A stretch of 64,000 bases of DNA. Origin: an uncultured Lentisphaerota bacterium (GTDB lineage: Bacteria; Verrucomicrobiota; Kiritimatiellia; CAIQIC01). Both the position numbers and the translations under genes were made by a program. Positions 1 through 15,000 of this stretch are shown in pieces. The notes beneath the pieces were generated by a model. That model ran no database searches and was not told the origin of the DNA. It worked only from the letters and a program-made list of their open reading frames with translations. The stretch lies in the NCBI GenBank assembly GCA_903896925.1, contig CAITZM010000187.1, positions 1 to 64,000 on the forward strand, in the 5' to 3' direction. The stretch's first letter is position 1. Each line of letters opens with the position of its first letter.

Positions 1-3000
1 GTGATCACCGACCCGTAGCTGTAGCTGTACGCGGCGAGGTTCAGCTTCAGCTGACCGCCCGTGACGGTCAGGCTGTTGGTCACGAAGAGCTTGTCGTTGG
101 CCGCGCCGATCAGCTTGAGATCCAGCACGCCGGCGTTGGTCAGCGTCAGGTTGCCCACGTAGGTCGAGGCCACGACGCCGTTGCTGCCCGGGCCGTAGAT
201 GCCGCCGTGGTTCACATTCAGCGAACTGATCGAGCCCGAGCCGCCCACGAAGCCATTGCTGAGCACCGTGATCACGCCACCGTTGTGCAGGCCATTGACG
301 TAGAGGTTCGCGCTGTTACTCACGATCGTGGCGCCGAGGAAGCTGTTCGTGCCGGTCAGGTTCATCGTCCCGCCGCCGGTCAGCGTCAGGTTGCCCGGCC
401 CGGTCAGCCGGCCCAGGTAGCTCTGGCTGCCCGTGAAGTTCACGGTCAGCGTGCTGCCGGCGCCCGAGTTGTTGATCGTGCCGCTGCCGCCGATGCCGGC
501 GACGGTCTGGTTGAAGTTGCCGAGCTCGAAGGTGCCGGCGGTGTCGACATAGAGCTGCGAGCTGCTGGCCACGGCGTTGTCCGTGCCCAGCTTGACCGTG
601 CCGCCGCTGACCGTCGTGAGGCCCGCGTAGGTGCTCTGGCCCGCGAGCGTCAGCGTGCCGACGCCCTGCTTGGTCAGGCTGCCGCTGTTGGTGAGCGCGC
701 CGACCGTCAGGGTGTTGGCGGTGACCGTCACCGTGCGCGTGCCGCTGCCCTGGTCCACGGTCCCGGCCGCGCCCAGGTTCAGGTCGGACGTGCCGGCGAA
801 GGTGAAGTCGCCGAGCCACGCCTGCGCGTTGTTGTTGGCATTGGTCAGGGCGTTGCCGCTCGTGTTGCCCAGCGTGGTGCCGCCGCTGATGGCGAGGAGG
901 CCCGTGCCCAACGCCGTCGTGCTGTTGATGTTGAGCGTGCCGCCCTTGAGCGCGGTCCCGCCGCTGTAGGTGTTCGCGCCGGAGAGCGTCAGCGCATTCC
1001 CGCCCTGCACCACGAGCACGTGGGTGTTCGTGATGCTGCCGGCCAGCGTCAGGTCGCCGCCCGTCGTGTCCACGGTGTTGCTGGTCGCCAGCAGGTTGAG
1101 CGTGTTGTTCACCGTCCAGCCGCCGACGCCGCTGACGCCGAGCGTGCCGCCGTTCATCGTCAACTGCCCGCTGCCGAACGCGGTGCTCGAGCCCACGGCC
1201 GCCACGCCGCCGGCGTTGGTCGTGCCGCCGGTGTACTGGTTGTTGCCCGCGAAGACCAAGGTCCCGGCGCCGAGCTTGACGATCGGGTTCGTGAGCGTGT
1301 TGTAGCCGCCCACGTTCAGCAGCGTGCCGTTGCTCGCCACCAGCGTCACCCACTGGGCCCGGTTGTTGATGTTGCTGCCGATGTAGCTGTTGTTCATGTC
1401 CAACGAGCCGCCGGCCAGCGTGATGGTGGCGCTGGACTGGAGGTTCGTGTAGCTGCCGAGGCCGCGGAAGGCGCCGTTGCTGATCGTCACGAACGAGTTG
1501 CTGTAGATGTTGAGCGCCGCCTGGGCCGTACCGAACTGGTTGGTGGCCATCAGGAGGTTGCCGATGTTCGCGTAGGCCGGGCTGCTGCTGCCGCCGCCGA
1601 TGTTCAACACCGCGATGCTGGACTGCGTCACGTTCGTGGAGCCACCGCCACGGACCGCCATCTGCAGGTTGGTCACATCCAACGTGCCCTGGTCGAACGC
1701 CAGCGAACCTTGGCGCGCGCCGGTGTTGTTCAGCCCGCCCGCATTCGCACCGCCCATGAAGAGGTTGCCCAAGAAGAGCGACACATTGTGGCCGACGACG
1801 TTGACCGTGCCCGTGATGTTGGCGCCGGTATTCGCGTTGATGGTGCTGCCCAGGAACAGTTCGGCACGACCGCCTGTCGCGTTCGACAACGTCAGCGACC
1901 CGTCCGCCCCGTTGAACTGCAGCAGGCCGCTGGCACGGCCGGCGTTCATGCTGCCCACGAAGGAGGTGTTCACATTGAGCACGTTCTGATTGGCGCCCAG
2001 GAGGAGGGTTTCCAGCACGCCCATCTGGTTGCTCTCGCCCAGGCTCAGGACCCCGGCCGTGATCGTATTGTTGGTGGCCAAGGTGAGCACCGAAGCATTG
2101 ACGCTGCCTTGGACGGCGCCGTTGTTTTGATCGCCGACGTTGAACCGGCCGTTGGTGCCCAGGTTGGCCGTGAAGGAGCCCAAGCCCTTCATGTCGTTGG
2201 TGACCGCGTTGCCGCCGCCCGTGTTGACGTTGGTCGAGGTGTTATCCGTGCCGATCTGGAAGATGCCGCCATTGGTGTTGACCACCAACGCGCCGCCACC
2301 GACCCACGCGAGGCGCGTGATGTAGGTCGTCAGGTTGTTCGAGGTCGTGAAGTTCGGCCCGACCGAGAAGTTGCCGTTCACCGTCAGCGTCTGGCCCAAG
2401 CCGATGGTGTTCGTAACCACCGGCAGCGTGCCCTGCGCATTCGTAAAGGCTGCCATGTAGCCGGCGATGGTCTGGCTGGTGCCGTTGAGGTCCAGCTTGC
2501 CGATGGTGGTATTCCCGGTATTGAACTGCCCGATGACGCTGTTCGAGGAGAACGCGTTGTTCACCAGCGCCTGCAAGGTGCCGTTGCTGATCGCCGTCAG
2601 ACCGCTGTAGGTGCTGCCCGCGCCGCCGAGCTGCAGGATGCCGCCGCCGATCAGGTTCAGGCCGCCGATGCCGGTGACGGGGTTCGTGCTCGTCAGCGTG
2701 AGGCCGCTGACGACGTTGAACGTGCCGCCGCCGACACCCAACTGCACGGCGCGGTTGTCCAGCGTGAAGCTGGTGCCCGGGATGAACGAGGCGTTGTTCG
2801 AGATGATCAGCGCGCCGCCGCTGGCGCCGAGCGCGGATTCGTTGGTGACGCGGAGCGAGCCGCCCGCGATCACGACGCCGCCGCTGAAGCTGTTGCCGTT
2901 GTCGGCCAGCATCAGGTAACCGGCGCCCGTCTGCACGACCTGGCCGGAACCGGAGATCTTGTTCAGGTTGGTGATCGCATCGGAGTGGTTGAAGATCAAC

Positions 3001-6000
3001 TGGCTGTTGTTGGTGATGTCATTGAGCACCATGCCGCTCGCGCCGCCGTTGCCCAGGGACAGCGCGCCGCCGTTGATCAGCGTGCCACCGGTGAACGTGT
3101 TGGTGTTGAGCAGCACCACCGTGCCCGTCAAGCCCGGTGCGTTGACCGTGAGGTAACCCGTGCCGAGGCCGTTATTGAGGGCATTGGTGATGAACAGCGA
3201 GCCGCCGCCACCACCGAGGTTGTAGTAGGTGTTGGCCACGCCGTCATTTTGCGGGGTGTAGAGGGCCGCGTTGTTGGTGATGACAGCACCCTGCGCCGCG
3301 CCGAGGAAGACGTTGTTGAGCAGCGGCACCGTGAAGTCCAGCGTGTCCGCGCTGTTGGAGGCCGTGAGCGCCAGCGCGCTGCCCTGCGCGAAGTAGACGC
3401 GCTGGGTCAGGACGCCGAGCACGTTAGGCTGCAGCAGCGCCACCGCGCCGCCGGCGTTGTTGCTGATGTTGATGCCGGTGCCGGCCATCGCGGAGGTGTT
3501 GTCGAACTCCAACGTACCGGCGTTGATCAGCGTCGGGCCGGCGTAGCTGTTGGTGCTGGCGAGCAGCAACAGGCCCGTGCCGGTCTTGGTCAACCCGCCG
3601 CCGATATTGGTGTTGATGAGGATGTTCGCCGCCAGGATCGGATAGTTCGTGCTGCCGCCGCCGATCAGCGTGACGGTCGGCGTGCCGGTGTACCCGACGC
3701 CCTGGCTGGTCATGACGATCTGGGTGACGACGCCCAGAACGTTGTCGAACAACGCCACGGCCGTCGCGCCGGTGCCGCCGCCGCCGCTGATCGTCACATA
3801 CGGCGCACCGATAAAGCCGGTCAAGGACGGCGTACCCAAGGCGATGCTCACCACGCCCGTGCCGCTGCCCATCGCGCCGGGGTTCAACAGGTTCTGGCGG
3901 TTGGTGACGATGAAGCTGGAGCTGTCGATGGTCGCGCCATTGGCGTAGAGGTAGGTGTAATCCGCGCCCGTGTTTATCGACAATCCGGCGCCCACGGTGG
4001 CGGAAGGCATCAGGATGCCATTGGCCGCCGCGCGCAGCGTACCGCCGTTGAAGCTGACCACGCTCAGACCTCCATTGGTGCCCTTAATAATGGCTGTGGC
4101 TTGGAGGACACCGCCGTTAAGATTCAGGGAATTGGTGGTCGCATTGTTGACGCCAGCCCCACCAAGCTTGTTCATGAGCACGGTATTGTTCATCAGTACC
4201 GCGGCATTCGTGGACACCGTCACTTCACTGCGCCCGCCACTGGCTGAGTTGTTCCAGCCCATGACCAAGGAAGCGCTGCTGGTGTAGACACCGCCAGCGA
4301 AATAGGCGACGCCCGTACCGCTGTTGTTGGCGAACAAGCTGCCGGCTGCGGTGGCGTTATTGGTGCCACCGAGCTGGTAATACAGGCCAATTCCGGTTGA
4401 GCCAACCTGTTCGACGAAACTCGTGCTCGTCAGGGTGCCTGCGCTCAACTGGTAATAGCCATTATTGATTACGTTCATCGTGCGACTGGAAACGCTGCCG
4501 CCGAGTTGATAGATCGCTGCATTGGCGACATTGACGGTATCGCTCACCGCCAGGCTGCTGGCCGCATCGATGTTGAGCGCGCCGCCATTGACATTCAAGT
4601 TGCCGAGACCCATCCGCAGGTTGGCGCCCTGCATATACAGCGTGCCGGAACCGATCTTGGTCACGTTACCCATGCCCAGGATGCTGCTGGAGTTCGTGAT
4701 CGAGTTGGCCATCGTGTCGAACGTCGCCGTGTAGGCGCTGTTGGTGACCCAGATCGTGCGGGTCGAGGCCAGGCCGAAGCTGTTGGAGAACTGCAGCGTG
4801 CTGCTGGCGCCGAAGGTGATGTTCGTCGAGGACAACGCCGGCGCGGGGCCGAGGGCGAGATCGGAGTTGATGTTGAGCGTGCCGCCCGCGAGCAGCGTGC
4901 CGCCGGTGTAGTTGTTCGTGTTGTTGAAGACCAGCACATCGCCGGACGAGCCGCTGGTCATCTTCACGGTCGCCGGGCCGCTGATGACATTGGCGAAGGT
5001 GCTCGTCACGAAGTTCGCGGAGAAGCTGAAGGCGTTCGTCCCGCCCACCAGATTGACCGAGCCGGAGTAGAGGTAGTTCGACTCACCCACAATGCCGGCG
5101 TTGGCGTGCAGGTTGATCGCCGCGCCATTGTACATGGTGATCGGCACGTTGCTGTAGACCATGTTACCCGAGTTGGGTTTCAACTCGAGGATGCCGAAGT
5201 TGGTGATGCCAGAGCTGAAGGCTGCAAACCCGGCATTCGCCACCGACAACGACGCCGGGCCGTTGCTGATGGTCAGCGAACCGGTGAAGGTGTTCATCGG
5301 GTTGAGGATCTCGAAGCCACTGGGACCCGACAGGTACACCACGTTCATGTTACCGGCGAACACCGACGAGATGCTGGTGCTCTGGGCCGCGAAGCTGACC
5401 GTGGCGGGGGTCGCGCTGCTGTTGGTGATCGTCGCGCCCGTGCTGCCAGCAAAATTGCTGAAGGTCTGACTGAACCCGTTCACATCCACGATGCCCGCAT
5501 TGAGCGTCAGACCGGCGACGCTTTCATTGGTGCCCAGGATCAGCAGGCCGGCACCGGTCTTCGCGATCTTGCCCGGGCCCGTGATCAGGCCGGCGATGGT
5601 GTTGGTGTTGCCCAACGTGTCCAGCGTCGCGGTGAAGTTGGCGTTCGAGACCCAAAGCGTGCGGTTGGCCGCGAGCGTAAACGAGTTGCTGAACTGCAGC
5701 GTGGAGTTGCCGGCAAACAGGAGGTTGGACGAGGGTTGGGCCGGCACCGCGCCGAGCGCGAGGTCGCTGTTGATGTTGACCGTGCCCTGGGTGATGATCG
5801 TGCCGCCCGCGTAGCTGTTCACGCCGTAGAGCGACAGCACGCCGCCGCCGATCTTCACCAGCGTCAGCGGGCCACCGTTGGCGGCGTTATCGCCGATGAT
5901 GCCGCCGAACAGGCTCGCGCCGCCCAAGTTGCCCAGGTCGAGGGTACCCGGCGCCGTGGCGGTGTTGGTCACCGCACCGAGGCCGAGCAAACGGTCGAAC

Positions 6001-9000
6001 TGACCGTAGCGCCCGTTCAGATCCAGGATACCGCCGCTGTTCACGGTCACGACATTCCCCGAAAAGATCTGGCTGATACCGCTGCCGGCGAACTGCACCG
6101 TGCCACCGTTGTAGATGGTCACGCCGCTGCCGCCCACGGCAAAATTATTCCCGCCGCTGGCTTTGGCCAGGATCGCCAGACCGTTGGAGACCGTCAACCC
6201 CGAGAAGTTGTTGGCACTGGAGCCTGCCAGGACCAGCGTACCGCCCGACACATTGTTCGTGAAATTCGCAGCACCGCTGATCCGGTCGATCGTCGCCGTG
6301 CCCAGGCCGGTCTTATTGAAGTTGCTCGCCTGGTTCACGATGGCGTTGGTGATGGTCAACGCCTGATTGGCGTCCACATTCACACCGCCATTGTTGTTGC
6401 TGATGCTGCCGGTGCGCAGGGTGAAGGTGCCGCTGACCTGCAACGTGCCGTTGGTGAGGCTGAGGACATTGCCCGCGGCGCCCAACGCATCCGTGTTGGT
6501 GATCATCAGGCTGCCGCCGTTGATCACCGTCGCGCCGGTGTAGGAATTCGTCTGCGCCATGAACACCGTGCCGCCGTTGCCGCCGTAGGTCACGACGCTG
6601 AGGATGCCGCCGTTGACGGTATTGCTGATCTCGCCGGCGCTGGAAGCGTAGGTCATGACCGCGTTCGAGTAGGCGCCGAGGCGGTAGTAGTTCGTGCCAC
6701 CCGACTGGAACGGCGTGTACGCACCGGTGTAGGTCATGTTCGAAACCGCGCCCAAGACCAGATTGGTGAAGTTGCTCGCGCCGAAGGTGAAGTTGAAGTT
6801 TTCAGCGGAGTCGCCCACGAGGCCCAGCATACCGGCGGAGTTGCTGGTGATCAGCGGCAGCAAGGTCGTATTGATGCTGCCGAAGTTGCCGGCGACCACC
6901 GCGCCCGCGGCGACCACGATGTTGCTGGCCGTCGGGAGGTTCGCCAGGCTGTTGAACTCGAGCAACCCGCCGTTGATCACCGTCTGGCCGTTGTAGGTGC
7001 TGCCGCTGCCGTTGAGGATCAGCGCGCCGCTGCCGGTCTTGGTCAGGCCGGCGAAAAGCGCGCCGGTGTTGGTCACGTTGCCGTTGATAATCGCGACGCC
7101 GCCCACGGTGTTGATGGTGCGGTTGGTGCCGTTGAAGTCGAGGCTGTTGAGGAACAGCAGGTTGCCCGCGGAGTTCGAGCCGTTGAGCACCAGCGTGGAC
7201 GGATTGAAGTAGGTCGTGCCCCAGGTCAGCGGCGTCGGGCTATCCACGCCGCCCAGCGCCACGGTGAGCAGGTTGTTGCTCAGCGCGCTGAAACCGCTCT
7301 GGGCGTTGTTCGCGAAGTAGAGTTGGCCGGCGCCGGCACCGAAGCCGTTGGTGATCGCCGTCGTGTTGATCGTCGCCAGGTTGCCGCCGGCGAGCACCAC
7401 CGTGCTGTTGGACTGCAGACCGACGTTGATATCCGCCTGCAGCGTGCCCGCGTTGACGAAGGTCGGGCCGTTGTAGGTGTTCGTGCCAGTCAGCGTCAGG
7501 GTGCCGAAGCCCACCTTGGCCAGCGAACCCTGATAGAAATTGCCCAGGCCCGCATCGCTCAAGACACCGTTGTAGGTCGTGCTGACGCCGTTCGTGCCGA
7601 CCAGCAGCGTCACGCCGCCGTGGCCCGTCTGGCTCCAGAGCGTGATGCCGCCGTTGCCGTAGAGGCCGGGGATCAGGAATGCGTTGGTGTTGGCAAAGCC
7701 GATGCCGTTGTTGACGTTGTTGGTGATCGTCGGCGCCGTGTTCGCCATCGTCACCGGCGTCGCCAGCAGCAACTGCCCGCCGTTGATCGTCACCGGGCTG
7801 GCAAACGCGGTGGTATTGCTCAGCGCCAGCACGCCGGCGTTGACGGTCGTCGGGCCGGTGTAGGTGATGTTCACGCCGCTCAAGGTCAACTGCGCCGTGC
7901 CTTCCTTCTTTAGGGATATGAGACCGGTCTGGTTGCGGATGTAGCCGGTCCACAGGCTGTTGACGGCATTGTTGGAAACGATCAGCAGGCCCGTGCCCGT
8001 GCCGCCGGCTTCCAGGTTCTGAATGATGGAGGCGGCACCGACGTTGGCGATGGTCGCCACGGTCTGGGTGAACCCGTTCAACTCAAACTTGGCGTTGACC
8101 GCGCCGCTCGCGGTGAGCATTGCCGCCGGGCTGAGCTGCTGGTTGGCATAGAGCCGCAGGAAGGCGGTCCCAACGCCGTTGCCCAGGTTGATGTTCGTGC
8201 TGGCCAGCGAGGTCTGGCCCGGCGTTTGGTTCGAGAGAGCAAACACGCCATTGTTGATATACACCGGACCGGCGAATGGATTGCTATTGGTGACCACGAG
8301 CAGCGTGCTGGAAACCTGGTTGTTGAGCACCAGGTTGCCGGCGCCGCTGAGCACGTTTTGGAGCACGCCGTTGGTGGTGGCGCCTGAGGTGTTGATCAGG
8401 TTGAAGACCAGCGTGCCGTTGTTGGTGACCGCGCCGGTACCCAGGCTGACCGAGGACACCGTTGTGGTGCCGAGCGCGCCGATGGTCGTGCCGCCGGTGT
8501 AGGTGTTGGTGCCGCGCAGGACCAGCGTGCCGCCGGTGCCGCTGGCGAAGGTGACGACGCTGGTGCCCGCGCCCGTGAGGTAGTTGTCGTTCGCCAGCAC
8601 CAGCGTGCCGCCGCCGCCGCCGAGCAGATAGGTGGTGCCGTTGGGCGTGAGCGCGCCGCTGTTGGTCCACATCCCGCTAAACGCGCCGAGGCTGACGTTC
8701 GTCAACCCGGCGAAATTCAGGGGGTTCGCGCTGTTGGTGCCGAGCGCCACGACGCCGGCGGAGCTGTTCGCCAGGCGGCTGACCAGGGCCTGGTCCAGCG
8801 TGTAGTTGTTGGTGACGCTGCCGGCGACGAGGACCGCGCCGAAGGAGTTGGTCACGTTCGCGCCCGCGCCGCCGAGGGCGTTGTTGTTGGTGTAGAGCAC
8901 CACGTTCGCGCCGGCGTTGATCAACGTGCCGCCGGTGTAGGAGTTGCTCGCGGTCAGGATGACCGTGCCGGGGCCGTTGACGATCAGGCCCTGCGTGAAG

Positions 9001-12000
9001 AAGTTGTTGCTCAGCGTATTTTCGGAAGCCATGACCAGCGTCGCGCCCGGGCCCGCGGCCAACCGGTAGTTGTTGTTGGTCGGCGTCAGGATGCCGGAGT
9101 AGGTCACGTTGCTGCCCGAGACGACGCCGAGGAACAGGTTGCTGTACACGCCCATCGTAATGTTTTCCGTGCTGTTCGAGATCAGACCGATCGCACCGGC
9201 CGAGTTCGTCACGATGCGGCCGCTGGACAGCCACTGCTGCACGTTGGTGTAGGGCGTCTGGCCGAACGTGCCCGCCGCGGCCAGGGTGCCGCTGCTGTTG
9301 ATCGTCACGTTGGCCGCCGCCGTGGCCCAGTTGCTGTTGGTGCTGGCAAACCACAGCGTGCCCGCGTTGACCACCGTGGCGCCCGTGTAGGCATTGGTGT
9401 TGCCCAGGATCAGCGTGCCGCTGCCGAGTTTGGTCAACCCGCCCACGCCGGTCAGGTTGTTGGCAATGGTGATGTTGAAGTTCGAGGAGTCGATGAACGC
9501 GCCGGCGGCGGCCACGTTGCCGATCACGCCTTGCATGAAGGAGACGTTGTTCGACGAAGCCGCCAACGTGCCGCCGTTGAAGTTGAACACCGCCTGCCAC
9601 GTGCCCGTGCCGCCGGCGCCGATCGAGTAGCCGCTGCTGATCCTCGGCGTAATGAGCGTGGCGCCGCTGTTGAGGTTGTAGGTGGCGATTTCGTTCGTGG
9701 CCGGCGCCAGTTGCAGGCCACCGCTGGCCCCGAGGTTGACCACGCTGTTCGAATACTGGTTCACCGTGCCCACCGCGCCGCCGGCCGAGGCCACCTGCAG
9801 GAGACCGTTGCCGATGGTCGCACCCAAGCTCGTCAGCGTGGCATTGCTGATGTTCAACGTACCGGAGCCGCCCGCGCCGACCTGCGCGTTGAAGGCGCCG
9901 TTGCCGGCGTCGAAGACCAGGTTGCCGCCATTGATGTTCGCGATGCCCGTGCCGCCGCCGTTTTGACTGATGACAAACCACTGCTTCGCCGTGACGGAGC
10001 CGCCGTTCTGGTTATACGTGGCGGTGCCGGTGCCGGAATTGTTGACGCGCAGGACCTGGACCCAGGCCCAGGTGTTGCTGTCCACCTGCATCGTCGCGGT
10101 GGGCGCCAGGTTGAGATCGGTGTTGCCGTTGTTGTTGTTGAGCGAGCTGCCATTCATCAACCAGAGCAGGCCGGCATTGACCGAGGTCACACCGAAGGAC
10201 GTTGCGGCCGCGTTCGCGGAGCCGGCCAGCGCCAGTGTGCCGCTGCCGTTCTTCTGGAGCGCACCGCCGCCGATGAACGGACCGTAGAAGATACCGGTGT
10301 TGACGCCCTGCACGTCGATGATGCCCGCGCCTTGGGAGGAATCGGAAACGGTAACCGACTTGAGCGTGGTGAAGACGTTGTTGGGCGCGTTGCTGACCTG
10401 CAGGGTGCCGTTGGCCCGCAGCGTGATGTTGCCGTAGCCGAGGCTGCTGTCGGCGCCGACGGAGAGCGTGGCGTTGGTGAGGACCGTGCCGCCGCTGTAG
10501 TTCTGCGGACCGAGCACCTGCACGCTGCTCGCCGCGCCGTAGGAGCCGACCGTCAGGATGCGGTTGGTCGTCGTGCTGCCGTCGGTGAACACGTTGTCGC
10601 TGCCGACCACCAGCATGCCGTTGGCGCCGGTGCGGACGAGCAGGTTCGAGGTGCCGTTGGCCGGCGTCAGCGTGCCGGTGAAGGTGGCCACCTGACCCCC
10701 GGCCGCGCCGAAGAAGACGTTGGTGAAGGCGCCCATCTGGACGTTCTCGCTGCTGCCGCCCCGCATCAGGCCGAGGAAACCGTTGGTGGCATTGTTGACG
10801 AGATAGCCGCTGCCAAGCACGCTGGCGACCGTGCTGAAGACGCCGCCGAGCGCGACGCCGCCGCCGTTCATCAGGATGCTGCTGTTGTTGTTGACGTTCG
10901 TCGGCATCGCACCCGGTGCGAAGAACACCGTGCCGCCGCCGCCGCCGACATTAACCTGGTTGAAGTTCAGCGTCTGGTTGGTCAGCACCAGCAGGCCGGT
11001 GCCATTCTGCACGAGTTGCGTGATATTTCCGTTGGGCGTGTTCAGCACGTAGCTGTTGGTGATGATATCGCTGCGGTTGAAGCCGAACGCGCTGTTCGTG
11101 GACAGGAAGGTGAGGTTCTGGTTGACCAACGAGCCGCTCGCGCCGCCGTTGCCCAGCACCAGCGTGCCCGCATTGACGAGCGTCGCGCCGCCGTAGGTGT
11201 TGTTGCCGCCCAAGGCCAGCGTGCCCGTGCCGTTCTTGGTCAGGCCGCCGCCGACGCCATTGTCGCCCAGCTGGGCGGTGCCCGCGACGAACACGTTCGT
11301 CGTGCCGCCGCCGATCAGCGAGACGGTCGGCGCCGTGGTGTAGCCGTTGCCATAGCTGGTGACCACGATGCCCGTGACCGCGCCGACCGCGGAGTCGAAC
11401 TGCGCATAGGCCGTCGCGCCGGTGCCGCCGCCGCCCACCAAGGCCACGTAGGGCGAACCGACATAGCCGGTGAGCGAAGCGCCCAGCGTGATATTGGTCA
11501 CGCCCTGGCCGTAGGACGCCAGCAGCGGCGGGACGATGGTGTCCGTGTTCGTGCCGACATCGATGGTCACGCTGTTGGAGTAAATAAACGCACCCGAGAT
11601 GCCTGGGCCGATGAACGTGGTCGAAGGCGCACCCGCGACCAGCGTGCCGCCGTTGAGGTTGAGGTAAGCCGCGCCGCCCGGGCCACCCGTGGTAATCTGA
11701 TTGACCTGCAACGTGCCGCCATTGAGGTTGATGGAATTCATCTGACCGGCGGCATACGCCATGGTCAGGGTGTTGCTGATGATCGCCGAGGCACCCTGGC
11801 CGATCGTCAAAACGCCGACACCCGCTGCGCCGCTATTGTAGCCCATCACAAGGCCTACGGACGAGGTCATGCTACCGCCCGCGATATTCACCACACCCGT
11901 GCCGCCGCCGCGCGCTATAGCATAGGTGCCGTTGCCATTGAGGGTCCACGAGCCGCCGTTCTGCACCATCACGCCCAAGCCGCCGTAGCTGGTCCCAAAC

Positions 12001-15000
12001 CACGTATAATTGCTCAGCGTGCCATTCGCGAGTTCGTAGTAGCCGTAGCTGCCCGCATTGTAGCCGATGCCGGCATCCTGGCTGCTGCCGCCGCCGAAGG
12101 TCACCGCGCCGCCGCTTTGATAGACCGCGCCCACGCTGCCGGCATTGAAGCCGACAAACGCCCGGTTGGTCGTGACGGCGCCGGCCGCGACCCTCATGAC
12201 GCCCGTGCCGTTATAGCCGACATAGACCGGACCGTTGGTCGTGTAGCCGTACAACTGGGCGCCACTCTGCATATCGAACCTGGCCGAATCCGTGGCGTCG
12301 CGGCCGATGGCGAAGGTGCCGTTGGAGGTCAGGTTGACCTGAGCATTGGTCAACACCGTCCGGCCGGAACTGAGGAACCAGCTGTTCTGGAGGGTATTGG
12401 TATTGTTCAGCAGCGTCAGCGTGCCGCTGCCCGCCTTGACCAGCGTGCCCGAGCCCAGGATGCTGGAGGTGATGGTGAAGTTATAGCCGCCGTCATTCAC
12501 GATATTGCTGGTGCCGGCCAAGAGATGGAGGCTGCGGTTGGCGCTGAGCGTCACATCGTTCGCCGCCTGCAGCGTGCCGCCATTCAGCGTGATGTTGGTA
12601 CCGCCCGCGACGGTGTTGCCCAGGGCGGAGTCGGTCGAGACCAGCAGCGTGCCGTAGGCGTTGATCACCGTGCCGGTGAAGGTATTGCCGGCATTGCCAA
12701 GGATGACTTTGCCCGCGCCGCCGCCGATGGCGACGCTGCCGGTGGGAATCAACGGACTATAGGTCAGCGTCCCGCCGGCTAGCGCGCCGAGGCGATAGAC
12801 GCCGCCGTTGGGCGTCAGCCCGCCGGTGAACGTCTGCACGCCCGAGGCGCCGAAATAGGTGTTCGACAGGTTGGCCGAGGCGAAGTTGAAGTTTTCGCCT
12901 GCCGTCGTCGCCGTAAACGCCACGATGCCCGTCGAGTTGCCGTTGACCCGGCCCAGGGCGGTCTGCAGGCCGTTGGCCACCGTGAAGTCGAAGGCCGCCG
13001 CGCCGCCGGCGTTGACGAGGATGTTGCTGGTGGACGGGACCGCCAACAGCGACGCAAACTGCAACGTACCGGTGTTGATCAGCGTGCCGCCGTGGTAGGT
13101 GTTCGTGCCCTTGAGGATCTGGAGGCCGATGCCATTGTTGGCGATGGTGATCGCGTTCGCATTATTGGCATCGACGATGTTGCCGGTGAAGCTGTTGGTG
13201 GTCCCCGCCGCCGCCGCCAACGACAGGAAGGCCGGCGTGGCCGACTGCGAGTTGGTGACGAAACCGCCGTTGCCCATGGCCGTGAACGGATCGGACAGGC
13301 CCGCGATGAACTGCTGGGCGCCGTTGAGATCCAGCGTCGCGCCGGGGGCGATCTGCACCACGGTGGCGGCGGGCAGGATGTTGAGGCCGGTGGTGAAGAA
13401 CTGGCCGTTGCCGGTGTCGCTCGGCAGGATGAAGTTGAGGTAGTTGGCGACATTCAAGCCCAACGGATCGATGCGGAAGCCGAAACCGTAGCCGGGAATG
13501 GCGCTGTTCAAGCCTGCATAGGCTTTGGCGCCGCCGGGGCCGGCCTGGTTGTAGAGGCGCAGATCGATCGCATGCGCACCGGGCGTCAACACATAATTGG
13601 CTTGGGCGTTGTTGCCCGCGACCAGCACGCCGTCCACGGAGATCTGCGAATTGTCATCCAAGAAGCCGGGGGCGAAGGTCCAGGTCACGTTGGTTGCGGC
13701 GTTGTTATAGATATAGCCTTGATAGCTGAACGTGGTGTTGGTGGGGTACGCGCCGTTGATGCCGTTGTAAATCGGCAGAGTTCCGGCGAGTTTGGTGTCA
13801 TTTAGATAAACATAACTCCACCGGGCATTGGCGACGGTACCGAGATTGGTCAACAGGCCGGCACCCGTATACATCGCGACCGAGTTGGCAATATTCGTGA
13901 AGTATTCGCTTAAGCCGGCCTGGTTGATGGTGGGCGAGAGCTTCAACACACCCTGCTCGACCAGCGTCGCGCCGTTGTAGGTGTTGAAGTTCGTCAGCGT
14001 CAGCGTGCCGTTGCCGGTCTTGGTCAGGCTGAGGTTGCCCTTCATGTTGCCGCCGAAGGTCGTCGGCGTGCCGTCGGCGCCGACCTTCAGGACCGCCAGG
14101 CTGTTCGAGTTCTGCACCACACCGGCGCCCGCGAGCGAGCCGACGGACTGGTTATAGCCGGCCAGATTGACGGTGCCGCCGTTGGACACGACCAGCGACG
14201 AGTTGGCGCTGAGGTAATTGACCCCGCCCGGCTGGAGAATCGAACCCTGGTTGACGGTGGTCGCTCCGGCATGGGTGGCGGCTACACCCAGGATCACCGT
14301 GCCGGTGGAAAGGGTCGAGCCGTTGCCGATGGTCACCGAGCCGGCGGCGATCGCATTGCCATAGGTCCAGGTGGATCCGCGGACACCGCTCAGCTGGTAG
14401 GCGTTATTGTAAGGAGTATAGGTCCCGCCGAACGTGGCGCTGGCCATGCCGCCGAAGAAGGCGTTGGACAGATTCGCGCCATTGAAGTTGAAGGTATCCG
14501 CGACGGTGTTGGGCGTGAAGGCGATGATGCCCGTCGAGGTCGGGTTGAAGCGGCCCAACGTGCCGCTGACGCCGCCCGCGTAGTCGAGCGCCGCAACGCC
14601 CGCGTTGGTCACCAGCACGCCGCCGGCCACGACCGGCAGGGAGGCCGCCGTCGGGAATTGCACGATACCGTTGGTGAGCTGGGCCGTGCCGGAGAAGCCG
14701 GCGCTGCTGCTCTGGATCACGGTCAGACCCGGGCCGACATGCGCGAACGTACCGGCGCCGCTCAAGCCGCCGATCACGTTCGTGCCGGTAAGGGTGGGCT
14801 GGAACTCCAGCCGGCCGCCGGTGATGACCGTGGCGCCATTATAGGCGTTGGAGCCGGTCAGCGTCAGGGTGCCGGTGCCAAGCTTGGTCAGGCCGCCGGT
14901 GGTGTCGTTGGCCACCCGGGTGATGGTGCCCGCCACCGCCGGGGTGGTGAAGCCGCCGCCGTAAAGCTGCACATTCAAGGAGTCGGTCGGCAGGTAACCG